Below, one piece after another: positions 51,837-61,100 of a DNA stretch of 64,000 nt (the stretch's first letter is position 1; each line of letters starts with the position of its first letter). A model generated the notes under the pieces. It saw only the letters and a list, made by a program, of their open reading frames with translations, did no database searches and had not been told where the DNA came from. This DNA is from Pelagibius sp048268885 (lineage in GTDB: Bacteria > Pseudomonadota > Alphaproteobacteria > Kiloniellales > Kiloniellaceae): the NCBI GenBank assembly GCA_048268885.1, contig JBLWUP010000001.1:62001-126000 (forward strand). The letters run 5' to 3'. Position numbers and translations under genes: made by a program.

Positions 51837-52442
51837 ATGGCGCGTGGCGTCGTCGATCTGGACGGTTTGAAGAGTCCCCAGGCCAAGGCGCTGAGAAGTC
51901 TGCAACCGCCGGCCGATCTGCCTTTCAAGGTGACCAAGCTGGGGCACGTCGTCCTGGTGGTGCAGGACCTGGAACGCTCCGTGCGCTTCTACACCCAGGT
52001 GCTGGGCTTCAAGGTGTCCGACGTCTATCCGGACACCATGATGCCCGGCGGCATGGTGTTCCTGCGCTTCAACGCCGACCACCACGGTATCGCCCTGGTC
52101 GGCCAGGGCACGGAGCCGGTGAAGCATCGCGAAATGCACCATATGGCCTTCGAGGTCGCGACCCTGGACGAGGTGCTGCGCGCCCGCGATCACCTGAAAA
52201 AACACGAAGTGCCGATCGACTTCGAGGGCCGCCGCCGCGCCGGTGCCCAGGTGGCGGTGGAGTTCGGCGATCCCGACGATCATCGCCTGGAGATCTTCTG
52301 GGGGCTCGACCAGGTGGCCTGGGAGGAAGATGTGCGGCCGCCCGAGGAGTGGGCCGAGGCGCATTCGCTGGAAGCGGCCATCGAGCATGCGCCGCCGGGC
52401 CAGGACACCTCCCTCGGCGATCCGAAATTGCGTAGGAACTAA
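51837..52442 (+). CDS. VOC-family (glyoxalase/extradiol dioxygenase fold) protein
   Basis: A 201-residue metal-dependent enzyme. LGHVVLVVQDLERSVRFY holds the first His ligand, REMHHMAFEVATLDEVL the second and HRLEIFWG the Glu ligand, as in extradiol (catechol 2,3-type) dioxygenases. Only one full VOC domain pair is present, with short N- and C-terminal extensions. The substrate is probably an aromatic compound sensed by the divergent MarR regulator (inference). The ATG at 51837 has TGGGGA 7 bases upstream; ATG at 51819 has none. Confidence 0.9.
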   Translation: MARGVVDLDGLKSPQAKALRSLQPPADLPFKVTKLGHVVLVVQDLERSVRFYTQVLGFKVSDVYPDTMMPGGMVFLRFNADHHGIALVGQGTEPVKHREMHHMAFEVATLDEVLRARDHLKKHEVPIDFEGRRRAGAQVAVEFGDPDDHRLEIFWGLDQVAWEEDVRPPEEWAEAHSLEAAIEHAPPGQDTSLGDPKLRRN

Positions 52443-52522
52443 CGCTCCAGAAAGTTGTTACTCTCGGCAAGCGTCCCCACGTGCTCTGCGTGGCGCGGAC
52501 ACATCGTCGAGAGGATCCCAGT

Positions 52523-53593
52523 GTGAAGCTGTTCGAATGTCAGAACTGCGGCCAGCTGCTGTATTTCGAGAACACCCACTGTGAACAGTGCGAGCTGCTG
52601 CTCGGCTACCTGAGCGACAGGTCGGAGCTCAGCGCCCTGACGGCGACGGGAGACAATACCTGGAACGCCCTGGCAGCGCCCGGCGCCCTCTTCCGCTTCT
52701 GCGCCAACTCTAACCACGACGCCTGCAACTGGCTGGTGCCCGCGGACAGCGGCGATGCCTTCTGCCGCGCCTGCCGCCTCAACAGGACGATCCCGGACCT
52801 GGACGTCGCCAACAACATGCTGCTGTGGCAGCGCATGGAAGCCGGCAAACATCGCCTTGTCTATGCCCTGCTGCGGCTTGGCCTGCCTCTGGTCAGCAAG
52901 CATGACGACAACGCAAAGGGCCTGGCCTTCGATGTCCTGTCGGACGCCGGCACGGCCTTCCAGGAGGGCCCGCAGGTGATGACCGGCCATGCCGAAGGCC
53001 TCATCACCATAAACCTGGCCGAGGCGGACGACGTCGAGCGCGAACGCCACCGCCAGGACATGGCGGAGACCTACCGCACGATCCTGGGGCACTTCCGCCA
53101 CGAGATCGGCCACCACTACTGGGAGCGGCTGGTCCGCGACGGCGTCTGGCTCAACAATTATCGGGAACTGTTCGGCGACGAACGCCTCGACTACGGCGAC
53201 GCCCTGAAGGAACATTACGCAAAGGGCCCGCCGGCCGACTGGCGGGACCACTTCATCAGCAGCTACGCCAGCTCCCATCCCTGGGAGGACTTTGCGGAAA
53301 CCTGGGCCCACTACCTGCACATGGTGGATACCCTGGAAACGGCCGCGGCTTTCGGCCTCGGCGTCCATGCCAAGGCCGGCCGCCGGGCGCCGCTGGCGAT
53401 GGAGATCGACTTCGACCCCTACCGCCACGACGACTTCGATGCACTGGTCGATGCCTGGCTGCCGCTTACCGCGGCGGTCAACAGCCTGAACCACAGCATG
53501 GGTCAGCCGGACCTCTACCCCTTCGTCCTAGCGCCGCAAGTTCTCGGCAAGCTCCGCTTCGTGCACGGTCTCGTACACCAGACGGGGACCTAG
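52523..53593 (+). CDS. Zinc-ribbon zinc-metallopeptidase (COG4307/DUF2248-like)
   Basis: A 356-residue protein. The N-terminus has two zinc ribbons (Cys6/9/20/23 and a second cluster near residues 51–85, CANSNHDAC and FCRACR), followed by HEIGHHYWE with the HExxH site at residues 193–197 and a downstream Glu in PWEDFAETWAHYLH. The family is a putative zinc-dependent peptidase of unknown substrate. The start is GTG at 52523 with GAGAGGA 7 bases upstream; a GTG at 52481 is less likely. Confidence 0.88.
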   Translation: MKLFECQNCGQLLYFENTHCEQCELLLGYLSDRSELSALTATGDNTWNALAAPGALFRFCANSNHDACNWLVPADSGDAFCRACRLNRTIPDLDVANNMLLWQRMEAGKHRLVYALLRLGLPLVSKHDDNAKGLAFDVLSDAGTAFQEGPQVMTGHAEGLITINLAEADDVERERHRQDMAETYRTILGHFRHEIGHHYWERLVRDGVWLNNYRELFGDERLDYGDALKEHYAKGPPADWRDHFISSYASSHPWEDFAETWAHYLHMVDTLETAAAFGLGVHAKAGRRAPLAMEIDFDPYRHDDFDALVDAWLPLTAAVNSLNHSMGQPDLYPFVLAPQVLGKLRFVHGLVHQTGT

Positions 53594-53940
53594 AACTGAT
53601 CGGCAAGCTTCTCGATGCAGGCGCTTGCGACGGCACGGTCCGGGTCGGCTGATCCCGGCATGGTCGCCCAGCCGGCATCCATGAGCATCCCGCTGCGCTT
53701 GTAGCTGCTGGCCGCCTTCAGCTGCGCAAGCGTTTCCGTAAGCTGCGGGTCCTGCTTGGACTGTTCGAGACAGATCGGCACCAAAGCGGCAACCACTTCA
53801 TAGCGGGCCTTATCTGAGGCCATCTTGTCGGCGGTGCCGCCGGTCACCCAGCCGTCCCAGGAAAATCCGACGATCGCCAGGGCAACGGCGCCGGCAGCGG
53901 CGCCATAAAGTCCGGGTTTGAGCCATTCGGGAGCATTCAT
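53590..53940 (-). CDS. Hypothetical membrane-anchored protein (116 residues)
   Basis: I do not assign a function. The protein starts MNAPEWLKPGLYGAAAGAVA, has one membrane helix at about residues 13–33, and a soluble part (MASDKARYEVVAALVPIC, then QLKAASSYKRSGMLMDAGWA) ending in VASACIEKLADQF. It looks like a conserved alphaproteobacterial family. The ATG at 53940 has GGAGGA 7 bases upstream. Its 3' end overlaps the zinc-peptidase gene by four bases in convergent orientation. Promoter elements must lie in the AT-rich spacer upstream. Confidence 0.75.
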   Translation of the reverse strand: MNAPEWLKPGLYGAAAGAVALAIVGFSWDGWVTGGTADKMASDKARYEVVAALVPICLEQSKQDPQLTETLAQLKAASSYKRSGMLMDAGWATMPGSADPDRAVASACIEKLADQF

Positions 53941-53984
53941 AGTGAGGTCCTCCAACTAGGGAAAAAACCGTTTCTCCCCTTATA

Positions 53985-54110
53985 TTTTCATTATACAGAA
54001 TCTCACAGAATTATCACGGCTTTTATTTTATCGCGGATAAATAAAATCAAATAATATAACGATACTCCGTTGGTAATATTTATTCTTTTCTACTATTTCT
54101 TTTTCGACTC
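53985..54110. other. AT-rich spacer
   Basis: About 125 bases, mostly A and T (for example TTTTATTTTATCGCGGATAA and GGTAATATTTATTCTTTTC), in sharp contrast with the surrounding GC-rich genes. It lies upstream of the 116-residue membrane protein gene. It may carry its promoter or be a sign of insertion; no gene is present. Confidence 0.7.
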
Positions 54111-54113
54111 TGC

Positions 54114-54155
54114 GGCCAGGACCAGCCGTTGCCTTCAGCGACGGCTGCCCTGGCC
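54114..54155. terminator. Two-tier hairpin downstream of the FYDLN-like gene
   Basis: Outer arms GGCCAGG and CCTGGCC enclose inner arms AGCCGT and ACGGCT with a short asymmetric bulge. It is 33 bases after the stop codon of the small zinc-ribbon gene read leftward. There is no T-run, but strong pairing suggests a transcript end. Confidence 0.55.
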
Positions 54156-54187
54156 TGTCAGACGGCAGGAGCCAGAGACGGCGGCGC

Positions 54188-54373
54188 CTAGTAGTGCCCG
54201 CGGGATGCAAAACTGCGCGTCGCCCGCACCGGCCTGCCGGACTTCTGAAGCTTCATGGGGGCCGGCTTGGCGCCGCACTTCGGGCAGGCCACGACCTTTT
54301 TCTTCAGGTCATAGTACTTGCACTCACATTCCGGGCAGGTGTGCTTCAGCCCGCGATCCAGTTTGTTCATCAT
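54188..54373 (-). CDS. Small FYDLN-like zinc-ribbon protein
   Basis: A 61-residue protein with HTCPECECKYYDLKKK and VACPKCGAKPAPMKL: two CxxC pairs (Cys13/16 and Cys30/33) around the YYDLKKK motif. It resembles the start of the alphaproteobacterial FYDLN-acid family (FYDLNK after the first CxxC) but lacks the acidic tail and has a basic one (RPVRATRSFASRGHY). GAGGA lies 8 bases before the ATG at 54373. Function unknown. Confidence 0.75.
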   Translation of the reverse strand: MMNKLDRGLKHTCPECECKYYDLKKKVVACPKCGAKPAPMKLQKSGRPVRATRSFASRGHY

Positions 54374-54476
54374 GTTTTCGGTCCTCAGTGAATGAAACAG
54401 GGCCGGCCGCCGGAGGGCGGCGACCCTGCGAAGGTCGGCACGGCTGAGAGCTGCGGCAGAGCGCCGAAGCAGCTCC

Positions 54477-54674
54477 CTATGACCGGCTCTTGGAAGTGGA
54501 TGCCCGCACCGGGATGCCGCTACGCCAAGCATTGGAACCCTTGCAGCGCGCGCAGATGCGCTCGCCGGCCCACTGGCTCTCAAAGTTCCCTTGGCATCGC
54601 AGGCATTGACGAACCTTGGGGTCGTCCTGGGTCTGCTGCTCGTCCAATTCGGCGTTAAACGATAACTTGCTCAC
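54477..54674 (-). CDS. Small zinc-ribbon protein (65 residues)
   Basis: It contains VRQCLRCQGNFESQWAGERI and CARCKGSNAWRSG, a four-cysteine zinc site (Cys24/27/41/44). This sequence type, paired with the coiled-coil protein upstream, is conserved in Rhizobiales and relatives. The ATG at 54674 overlaps the previous gene's stop by four bases (ATGA). Function unknown; a nucleic-acid or protein contact is plausible but not shown. Confidence 0.8.
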   Translation of the reverse strand: MSKLSFNAELDEQQTQDDPKVRQCLRCQGNFESQWAGERICARCKGSNAWRSGIPVRASTSKSRS

Positions 54675-54979
54675 GGCTGTTCCTTCGAACGCTCGGACAG
54701 CTTCGCAAGGTCGTCCAGCGTCTGGTCAATCAGGGCTTTGCGTTGCGGCTCCTGGGCGTCGCTCGTCGCCGAGAAGAGCCGGATCAGGTATTGCGCCTTG
54801 GCCGCCGCCTCGAGCCAGCCTTCCGCCGGCTGAGAGAGCGACTTCTCGAGTTGTTGCTGGCGCGTCTGCAACTCTTTCTGGTCGACTTGGAACTCGTACA
54901 GCCGCTGGCGGCGGATTTCCGTCGCTTTCATCGAAGCGAAGCCGCGATGGGCATCGAGGTCCACTGGATTGTCCGTCAT
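54671..54979 (-). CDS. Conserved coiled-coil hypothetical protein (102 residues)
   Basis: It opens MTDNPVDLDAHRGFASMKAT, then a helix rich in Gln/Glu/Arg (KELQTRQQQLEKSLSQPAEG), and WLEAAAKAQYLIRLFSATSD followed by QRKALIDQTLDDLAKLSE. The composition predicts coiled coil. The pattern recurs beside the small zinc-ribbon gene in other alphaproteobacteria. It overlaps the secreted-repeat gene by four bases, so three genes form a tight leftward operon. Confidence 0.8.
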   Translation of the reverse strand: MTDNPVDLDAHRGFASMKATEIRRQRLYEFQVDQKELQTRQQQLEKSLSQPAEGWLEAAAKAQYLIRLFSATSDAQEPQRKALIDQTLDDLAKLSERSKEQP

Positions 54980-55557
54980 CGCAGGACGCAGCGGTCCTGC
55001 TGCCGCTCATAGGGCCGGTCGCATTCCCAGTCATTCCCGGAGTAGTCCAGGTGGGCGTTCTGCGGCATTTCGACGGGCAGGCAGTCGTTCTCGGTCGGCC
55101 TGTACCCCCGCTCGCACTCCCAGCCCGAGCCATAGTTGGATTCCGTCAGGAAGCCTTTGCCGGGCACCCGGATGGACTCGCAGGCATCGTCGACTTCGCG
55201 AAAGCCGCGTTCGCAGACCCAGCGAATACCGGACGCGTCGAGAAAAGCGTTGGCCGGCACCACGATGGCGATACAGGCCTCCTTCCTTTCCCGATAGCCG
55301 CGCTGGCATTCCCATCCGCGCCCGTAGGACGTCCTGGTCGCGAAAGCATTGGGCGGGATCGCGACCGTCACGCAGGCGCCATTGGTTTCACGAAAACCGC
55401 GGTCGCAACTCCAACCCGCCCCGAAGGTCTTTGCGGTCGCGTTCGGCGGCGGACTGCCGGTGCCGGCGGCGGGCGCCGGCCCGCTGAAAGGCAAGGCGGC
55501 CAGGAATAAGGGCAGGATCAGACTGAAAAACGCAGGGTGACGGCGCAGGAGAGTCAT
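54976..55557 (-). CDS. Secreted protein with five paired-cysteine repeats
   Basis: A 193-residue protein with a signal peptide (about 1–31, ending PAPAAG). Five repeats follow, each shaped GWxCxRGYRExxxxCxxIxVP, with Cys pairs 51/62, 84/95, 115/126, 148/159 and 179/190. The pair spacing is always 11 residues, while repeat spacing alternates 33 and 31. Each pair could form one disulfide in a small EGF-like loop (inference). I know such repeats only from unnamed alphaproteobacterial proteins. The ATG at 55557 is the only in-frame start leading a signal peptide. Confidence 0.8.
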   Translation of the reverse strand: MTLLRRHPAFFSLILPLFLAALPFSGPAPAAGTGSPPPNATAKTFGAGWSCDRGFRETNGACVTVAIPPNAFATRTSYGRGWECQRGYRERKEACIAIVVPANAFLDASGIRWVCERGFREVDDACESIRVPGKGFLTESNYGSGWECERGYRPTENDCLPVEMPQNAHLDYSGNDWECDRPYERQQDRCVLR

Positions 55558-56146
55558 ACGGAGGGCCTTTCTGGAGGTTCGGCCCGAAGGCGTGGATTGG
55601 CGGCGTGATTTCGCGGCTGCAAGCAGGCGGAAGCAGACCGCCGTATGAAACCGCGCTTCTTGAACCAATAGCCCGAGGCCGCATACCCCTGATGCCTGGA
55701 TTCGGACGCCTTTCACTCAGACGTCCGGCAGAAAACTACACACAGAATATATGGTCATTACGTAGGATTTTCAAGATTTCTCGGGTTTATTCTATAAACA
55801 ATAATGAATTTTCTTGAGCGAAGTGAAATATAATTAAGTTTTTTATTTTGCAGTACAAAATCGAACAGATTCGCGTTTTTGTATCTGAGCCAAGAATTCG
55901 CGCCGACCGATGCTGCACAACACGACTCTGCGGCTTTGCGGGCCCGCGCCTTGGGCGCTGTATCAAATTGACTTATTCGGGATAGTCTCTAACGTTCCGA
56001 CATACGCGACGCAAATGTCGGACGCTACCTAATACAAGCGGTACGCCGACTGCCTTAGATATCCGATGACATTGTGAGCGTTTCACTGGCCGACTTTCCT
56101 GTGCAAAGGCAAGCGGTCGCCGGACTTCCGTCAGAGGACAAGCACT
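55558..56146. other. 589-base intergenic region with an AT-rich core
   Basis: Divergent promoters of the repeat-protein operon and cspA lie here. About 55,735–55,860 is strongly AT-rich and includes TATAAT (55829–55834) without a clear -35. The last 230 bases probably form the long cspA leader, as usual for cold-shock genes; I cannot confirm a cold box. No gene seen. Confidence 0.6.
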
Positions 56147-56356
56147 ATGCCGACTGGTACTGTTAAATGGTTCAACGCGACCAAGGGTTTCGGCTTCATC
56201 GAGCCCGAGGACGGCTCGAAGGACGCCTTCGTTCACATCTCCAGCGTTGAGCGCGCCGGCCTCACGACACTTCGCGAGGGACAAAAGGTCTCCTACGAAC
56301 TCCAGCCCGGACAGAACGGCAAGTCTTCCGCCGAAAACCTGTCCGTCCTCGACTAA
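56147..56356 (+). CDS. Cold-shock protein (CspA family)
   Basis: A 69-residue single-stranded nucleic-acid chaperone. It reads TGTVKWFNATKGFGFIEPED (RNP1 KGFGFI) and DAFVHISSVERAG (RNP2 FVHIS), the cold-shock domain motifs. AGAGGA lies 8 bases before the ATG. Long leader upstream and a hairpin downstream. Confidence 0.96.
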   Translation: MPTGTVKWFNATKGFGFIEPEDGSKDAFVHISSVERAGLTTLREGQKVSYELQPGQNGKSSAENLSVLD

Positions 56357-56367
56357 CGGCTGGAAAA

Positions 56368-56391
56368 GGCTCCCGCCTCTCCTCGGGAGCC
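56368..56391 (+). terminator. Hairpin after the cold-shock gene
   Basis: GGCTCCCG and CGGGAGCC pair exactly around an 8-base loop, 11 bases after the stop codon. No T-run follows (CAAAGTC), so it may be Rho-assisted or a stabilising stem. Confidence 0.6.
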
Positions 56392-56630
56392 CAAAGTCGG
56401 CAGACAGACACGCCTGCCCCGGGACGGCGTCCCAAGAGTGCCAGGTCGATGGGTCGAAGCTGACTCGCCGAATTGCGTTGCCGGTCTCCTGACCGGCGAC
56501 ACTTAGAACGCGTTGCACCTCCCGCGCCGCCCCAGCGGCCGCGAGGTGTTTCGCGTGCATGCGATCTCGCACAATCGATCGGCGGGAAACCCGCCCAGTT
56601 TGCGTCCGCCCTCAACAAAGGAACCCTGCG

Positions 56631-56957
56631 ATGTGGAAGCCGACCAGATCACGCGCCGAGCAACATTTCGCCTCCGGCCAGAAGAAGGACCAAACGGTCA
56701 TCAAGCAGAAGGAGAAAACGCAGAAGGAACGCGATGAGCGTATGGCCCGCCTGCGGGACCTGCGCCTTGCCAAGGAAGCCGAGGACCAGGCCAGCGCCGC
56801 GGCAGCCGAGCCTTCTCAGGCCGAGGCCCCGACGGCTGAGGCCCCAACTGCCGAGGCCACTATCGCCGAGGCCGCCACTGCGGAAGACGTCGAGCCCAGC
56901 GCGGAAGCCGGGGACGTTGCCTCGCGCCTGCCGCGGGTCCATCCGCACCGTTCCTGA
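56631..56957 (+). CDS. Hypothetical charged/Ala-Glu-rich protein (108 residues)
   Basis: It begins MWKPTRSRAEQHFASGQKKD and continues as a Lys/Glu/Arg-rich helix (RDERMARLRDLRLAKEAED), then short AEAPTAEAPTAEAT-like repeats ending RLPRVHPHRS. AAAGGA lies 8 bases before the ATG. The first 50 residues look conserved in kind; no function known. The Ala/Glu repeats may have grown by slippage. Confidence 0.7.
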   Translation: MWKPTRSRAEQHFASGQKKDQTVIKQKEKTQKERDERMARLRDLRLAKEAEDQASAAAAEPSQAEAPTAEAPTAEATIAEAATAEDVEPSAEAGDVASRLPRVHPHRS

Positions 56958-56989
56958 CCGCCCCCTCCGCCTGTCCCTCTCTGCCTGCC

Positions 56990-57019
56990 ACAGGCCTTGC
57001 GTGCTCCCGCAGGGCCTGT
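56990..57019. terminator. 7-bp inverted repeat after the Ala/Glu-rich gene
   Basis: ACAGGCC and GGCCTGT flank a 16-base GC-rich loop, 32 bases after the stop codon. It is a candidate 3'-end structure; no run of Ts follows beyond TTT. Confidence 0.4.
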
Positions 57020-57117
57020 CGGATTTCCCCGAACACCCCCTGCCGCCTGCCGCGCCCCGCGGCCGTTTTTCCTTTCCCGCGCTTGCCTGACGGCGCCTCT
57101 CTGCCTAGGGTTTTGCC

Positions 57118-57663
57118 ATGCCTTTTGCGAAGCTCATGCCCCGCTACCGCCTGCGGCCCGGCAAAGTGTCGGATGCGCCGGCCATCTTTGCGGTTCATGA
57201 CCGGGCCATCCGCGTGCTCGGCCGCGGCATCTACAGTGAAACGCAGGTCGAGAGCTGGGCCCACGGCAACAAGCCGCAGCGCTACGTCGAGGCCATGAAC
57301 GACGGCGAGATCTTCGAGGTGGCGGTATCGCGCCTGCGCGGCATTGTCGGCTTCTGTTCCTACAAAGCCGATGAGATCCGCAGCCTCTACGTCGATCCCG
57401 ACTGGTCGCGCCTCGGGCTGGGCAAGGAGTTGCTGCGCAACGCCGAAGCGGCCGTCGCCGCCGCCGGCCACGGCAAGGTGATCATCGGCGCCAGCCTGGT
57501 CGGGCTGCCGTTCTATGAGGCTCAGGGCTATCGGGTCGTGCGGCACCGCCACTGGCGGACCCGCGGCGGCCTGATGATCCCGGCCGCGGATATGGAAAAG
57601 GCGCTCGGGGACGAAGACGGCGGCCGCGCGTCCCTGCGGCGGCGGGCCCGCCGCACGGGCTGA
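57118..57663 (+). CDS. GNAT family N-acetyltransferase
   Basis: A 181-residue acetyl-CoA-dependent transferase. It has RLRPGKVSDAPAIFAVHDRA, IRSLYVDPDWSRLGLGKELL (acetyl-CoA-binding R/QxxGxG/A as SRLGLG) and LPFYEAQGYRVV at the end. The substrate is unknown. Placed 160 bases after the Ala/Glu-rich gene and convergent with the next gene. Confidence 0.9.
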   Translation: MPFAKLMPRYRLRPGKVSDAPAIFAVHDRAIRVLGRGIYSETQVESWAHGNKPQRYVEAMNDGEIFEVAVSRLRGIVGFCSYKADEIRSLYVDPDWSRLGLGKELLRNAEAAVAAAGHGKVIIGASLVGLPFYEAQGYRVVRHRHWRTRGGLMIPAADMEKALGDEDGGRASLRRRARRTG

Positions 57664-57720
57664 GCCCGGCTCCACAAATCAGGCGCCTAAATCAGGTGGC
57701 CTAAAATCGGTCAGGCTGGA

Positions 57721-58095
57721 TCAGATCGGCTGGATCGAAGGGCTGCTGTGGCAGAGGGTTTCCTCGATCGCCGTCAGAAAGCCCTGCCCTACCGTCGATT
57801 CCGGGTCCATCTCGCGCAGGATACGGCGGAACACCGTGCTGCCTTCCGGGAAGCCGCGCATCTGGGCCACGGTCTCCCGCGCCAGGCGCTCGCCCAGCGG
57901 CCAATCGTCCTGATAGACGCCCGTGTCCGCCGGCACGTTCCAATAGTGCCAGCCGCCCTCGGCGTCCTGGCTGACGGTCGGAAACTTCAGCCACTCCGCG
58001 TCCCACCAGGTCGAGGCGCGGGCCGCTTCACGAACGGCCTCGTCCTCCTCCCGGCGGTACGCCTCGAGATCGAATACATTCTTTTCTGCGGCCAT
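57721..58095 (-). CDS. Hypothetical acidic protein (124 residues) downstream of metH
   Basis: No family recognised. The protein starts AAEKNVFDLEAYRREEDEA, includes ASTWWDAEWLKFPTVSQD, GWHYWNVPADTGVYQDDW and GFPEGSTVFRRILREMDPES, unusually rich in Trp. GGGAG lies 8 bases before the ATG at 58095. It is 34 bases downstream of metH and likely the last gene of that operon. Confidence 0.65.
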   Translation of the reverse strand: MAAEKNVFDLEAYRREEDEAVREAARASTWWDAEWLKFPTVSQDAEGGWHYWNVPADTGVYQDDWPLGERLARETVAQMRGFPEGSTVFRRILREMDPESTVGQGFLTAIEETLCHSSPSIQPI

Positions 58096-58129
58096 CTGAG
58101 TCGCTCCCTTCAACGAAGCATTGAGCAGG

Positions 58130-61100
58130 TTACACCGAAAAATACTTGGCCTGCGGATGATGCAGGACAATGGCGGAGGTCGACTGCTCCGGATGCAGCT
58201 GGTGTTCGTCGGACATCTCGACGCCGATCTCGCCGGCCTTGAGCAGACGCAAAAGCTGTTCCTGGTCCTCCAGGTTCGGGCAAGCCGGGTAGCCGAAGGA
58301 GTATCGCGAACCGCGGTAGCCCTGCTGCAGCATGGCGTCCAGGTCGCGCGAGTCCTCGTGGCCGAAGCCGAGTTCCGCACGGATGCGCTTGTGGACGTAT
58401 TCCGCAAGGGCTTCCGCCATCTCCACGCCCAGGCCGTGCAGGTAGAGGTAGTCCTGATAGCGGTCGTCGGCGAACCACTCCCGGGCCACGTCGGAGGCGT
58501 GCTGGCCCATGGTGACGATCTGCAGCCCGAGGACGTCGCGCTCGCCCGCGGTCACGTCGCGCAGGAAGTCGGCGATGCAGAGGCCGCCGGCGCGCGCCTG
58601 GCGCGGCAGGGTGAAACGCCCGATCTCGCGGTCGTGATCCTCCGGGTCGAAGAGGATGACATCATTGCCTTCCGCGTTCGCCGGCCAGTAGCCGTAGACC
58701 GCCTGGGGCACCAGGATGTCCTGCTGCTTGCAGACGTCCAGCATCCTCTTGAGCGTCGGGCGCAGCTCCTTGCGCGCCCAGGCCATATACTCCTCCAGGG
58801 AGCGGCCCTGCTTCCGGAAGCCCCACTGGAACTGGTAGAGCATGCGCTCGTTCAGAAAGGGCACCAGGGCGTCGAGCGGCACCCGCGCCAGCACCCGCGG
58901 GCCCCAGAACGGCGGCTCGGGAACCTCGACGCCGGCGGCCAGCTCGTCGCGCCGCAGGCGGGTCTCCTCGAAGTCGACCGGGCGCTGATCGGCGCGGTTC
59001 GGCGTGCCCAGGGTGCGGTTGTTGTTGCTGGGACGCGCCTGGCGCTTTTCCTGGCGTTCGCCGACATAGCCGCCGAAGTCGCCGTTGACCACCTTGTCCA
59101 TCAGGGAGAGGCCGTCGAAGGCGTCTTTGGCATAGGCCACGTGTCCCGTGGCGTAGGATGCCGCGCAGTCCGTCTCCACATAGTTGCGGGTCAGCGCCGC
59201 GCCGCCCAGCATGACGGGCACGCTCACGTTTTCCTTGCTCATGCGCTCCAGGTTCTCGCGCATCACCACGGTGGATTTCACCAGCAGCCCGGACATGCCG
59301 ACCGCATCGGCGCCGTGCTCCACCACGGCGGCCAGGATGTTGTCGATCGGCTGCTTGATGCCGAGGTTGACGACCTTGTAGCCGTTGTTGGTGAGGATGA
59401 TGTCCACAAGGTTCTTGCCGATGTCGTGGACGTCGCCCTTCACCGTGGCCAGCACGATGATGCCTTTTTCCTGGCCCTCGACCTTCTCCATGAAGGGCTC
59501 CAGATAGCGCACGGCCGCCTTCATGGTCTCCGCCGACTGCAGCACAAAGGGCAGCTGCATCTTGCCGGCGCCGAACAGCTCGCCGACCACCTTCATGCCG
59601 GCCAGCAGGTGGATATTGATGATGTCGAGCGGGGGAACCTTCTCCAAGGCCTCCTTGAGGTCGTCCTCCAGGCCCTGGCGGTCGCCGTCCACGATGCGGT
59701 CCTTCAGGCGGGTCTCCACGTCCTCGGCGCGCACCCGCTTCTCGCTGGCCGCCGCCGTGCGCCCCTCGAAAAGGGCCATGAAGGCCTGCAGGGGGTCGTA
59801 ACCTTCCTTGCGGCGGTCGAAGATCAGGTCCTCGGCCACCTTGACCTCCTCTTCGGGGATCTTGTGCAGCGGCATGATCTTGCTGACATGCACGATGGCG
59901 CCCGTGAGGCCGCGCTTGATCGCGTGGTCGAGGTAGACCGAGTTCAGCACGTGGCGCGCCGCCGCGTTTAGGCCGAAGGAGATGTTCGACAGGCCGAGCA
60001 GGATCTGGCAGTCCGGCAGCTCGCGGGCAATCGCCTCGATGGCTTCCAGAGTCCAGAGGCCGAGTTTGCGGTCGTCCTCGTTGCCGGTGCAGATGGTGAA
60101 GGTCAGCGGGTCGATCATGAGATCGCTGGCCGGCAAGCCGTGCTGCAGGCAGGCGAAGTCGTGCAGGCGCTTGGCGACCTCCAGCTTGCGCTCGGCGCTC
60201 TTGGCCATGCCCTCTTCGTCGATGGTGAGCGCGATGACCGCGGAGCCGAAGCGGCGGGCCAGCTCCAGGCGCTGATGCGCCGCCTCTTCGCCGTCCTCGA
60301 AATTGATCGAGTTGAGGATCGGCTTGCCGCCGTACAGCTTCATCGCCGCTTCCAGCACCGGCAGCTCGGTGGAATCGAAGACCAGCGGCGCCGAGACCGA
60401 GCCGCGCATGCGGGTCACCACCTCGGTCATTTCGGCGACCTCGTCGCGGCCGACGAAGGCGGTGCAGACATCGATGGTGTGGGAGCCTTCCTTGGTCTGG
60501 TCGACCGCCATGGCGACGCAGCCGTCCCAGTCGCCCGCCTCCTGCAGTTCGCGGAACTTCTTGGAGCCGTTGGCGTTGCAGCGCTCGCCGATGGAGAGGT
60601 AGGCGTTCTCCTGGCGCATCCCGACCTGGCTGTAGAGCGAGGCCACCGAGGGCACCCAGAAGGACTGGCGCTGCTTCGGCGCCGGGCGCAGCCTGCCGTC
60701 GGCGCCGGCGCGCTTGCGCAGCATGGCGTCTAGGGCGGCGATGTGCTCCGTGGTGGTGCCGCAGCAGCCGCCGATGAGGTTCACGCCGTCTTCCTCGATG
60801 AAGCGGTCGAGCCAGCCGGCCAGCTCCTTGGGCTGCAGCGGATAGCGGGTCTGGCCGTCGACCAGCTCCGGCAGGCCGGCGTTGGGCTGCACCGAGAGGA
60901 AGCCGGGCCAGTTCTCGGCCAGCCATTCCAGATGCGGCGCCATCTCCTGCGGGCCGGTGGCGCAGTTCATTCCCATGACCGGAATGTCGAGCGCCTTCAG
61001 CACCGTGGCCGCCGCCGCGATATCCGCGCCGACCAGCAGCGTGCCGGTGGTCTCCACCGTCACCTGCACCATGATCGGCAGGTGGGCCTTGGCCGCCGCG

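Noticed and set aside
58121..59971. 616-codon open frame on the plus strand opposite metH
   Set aside because: Antisense to conserved MetH domains; no SD and no recognisable protein.
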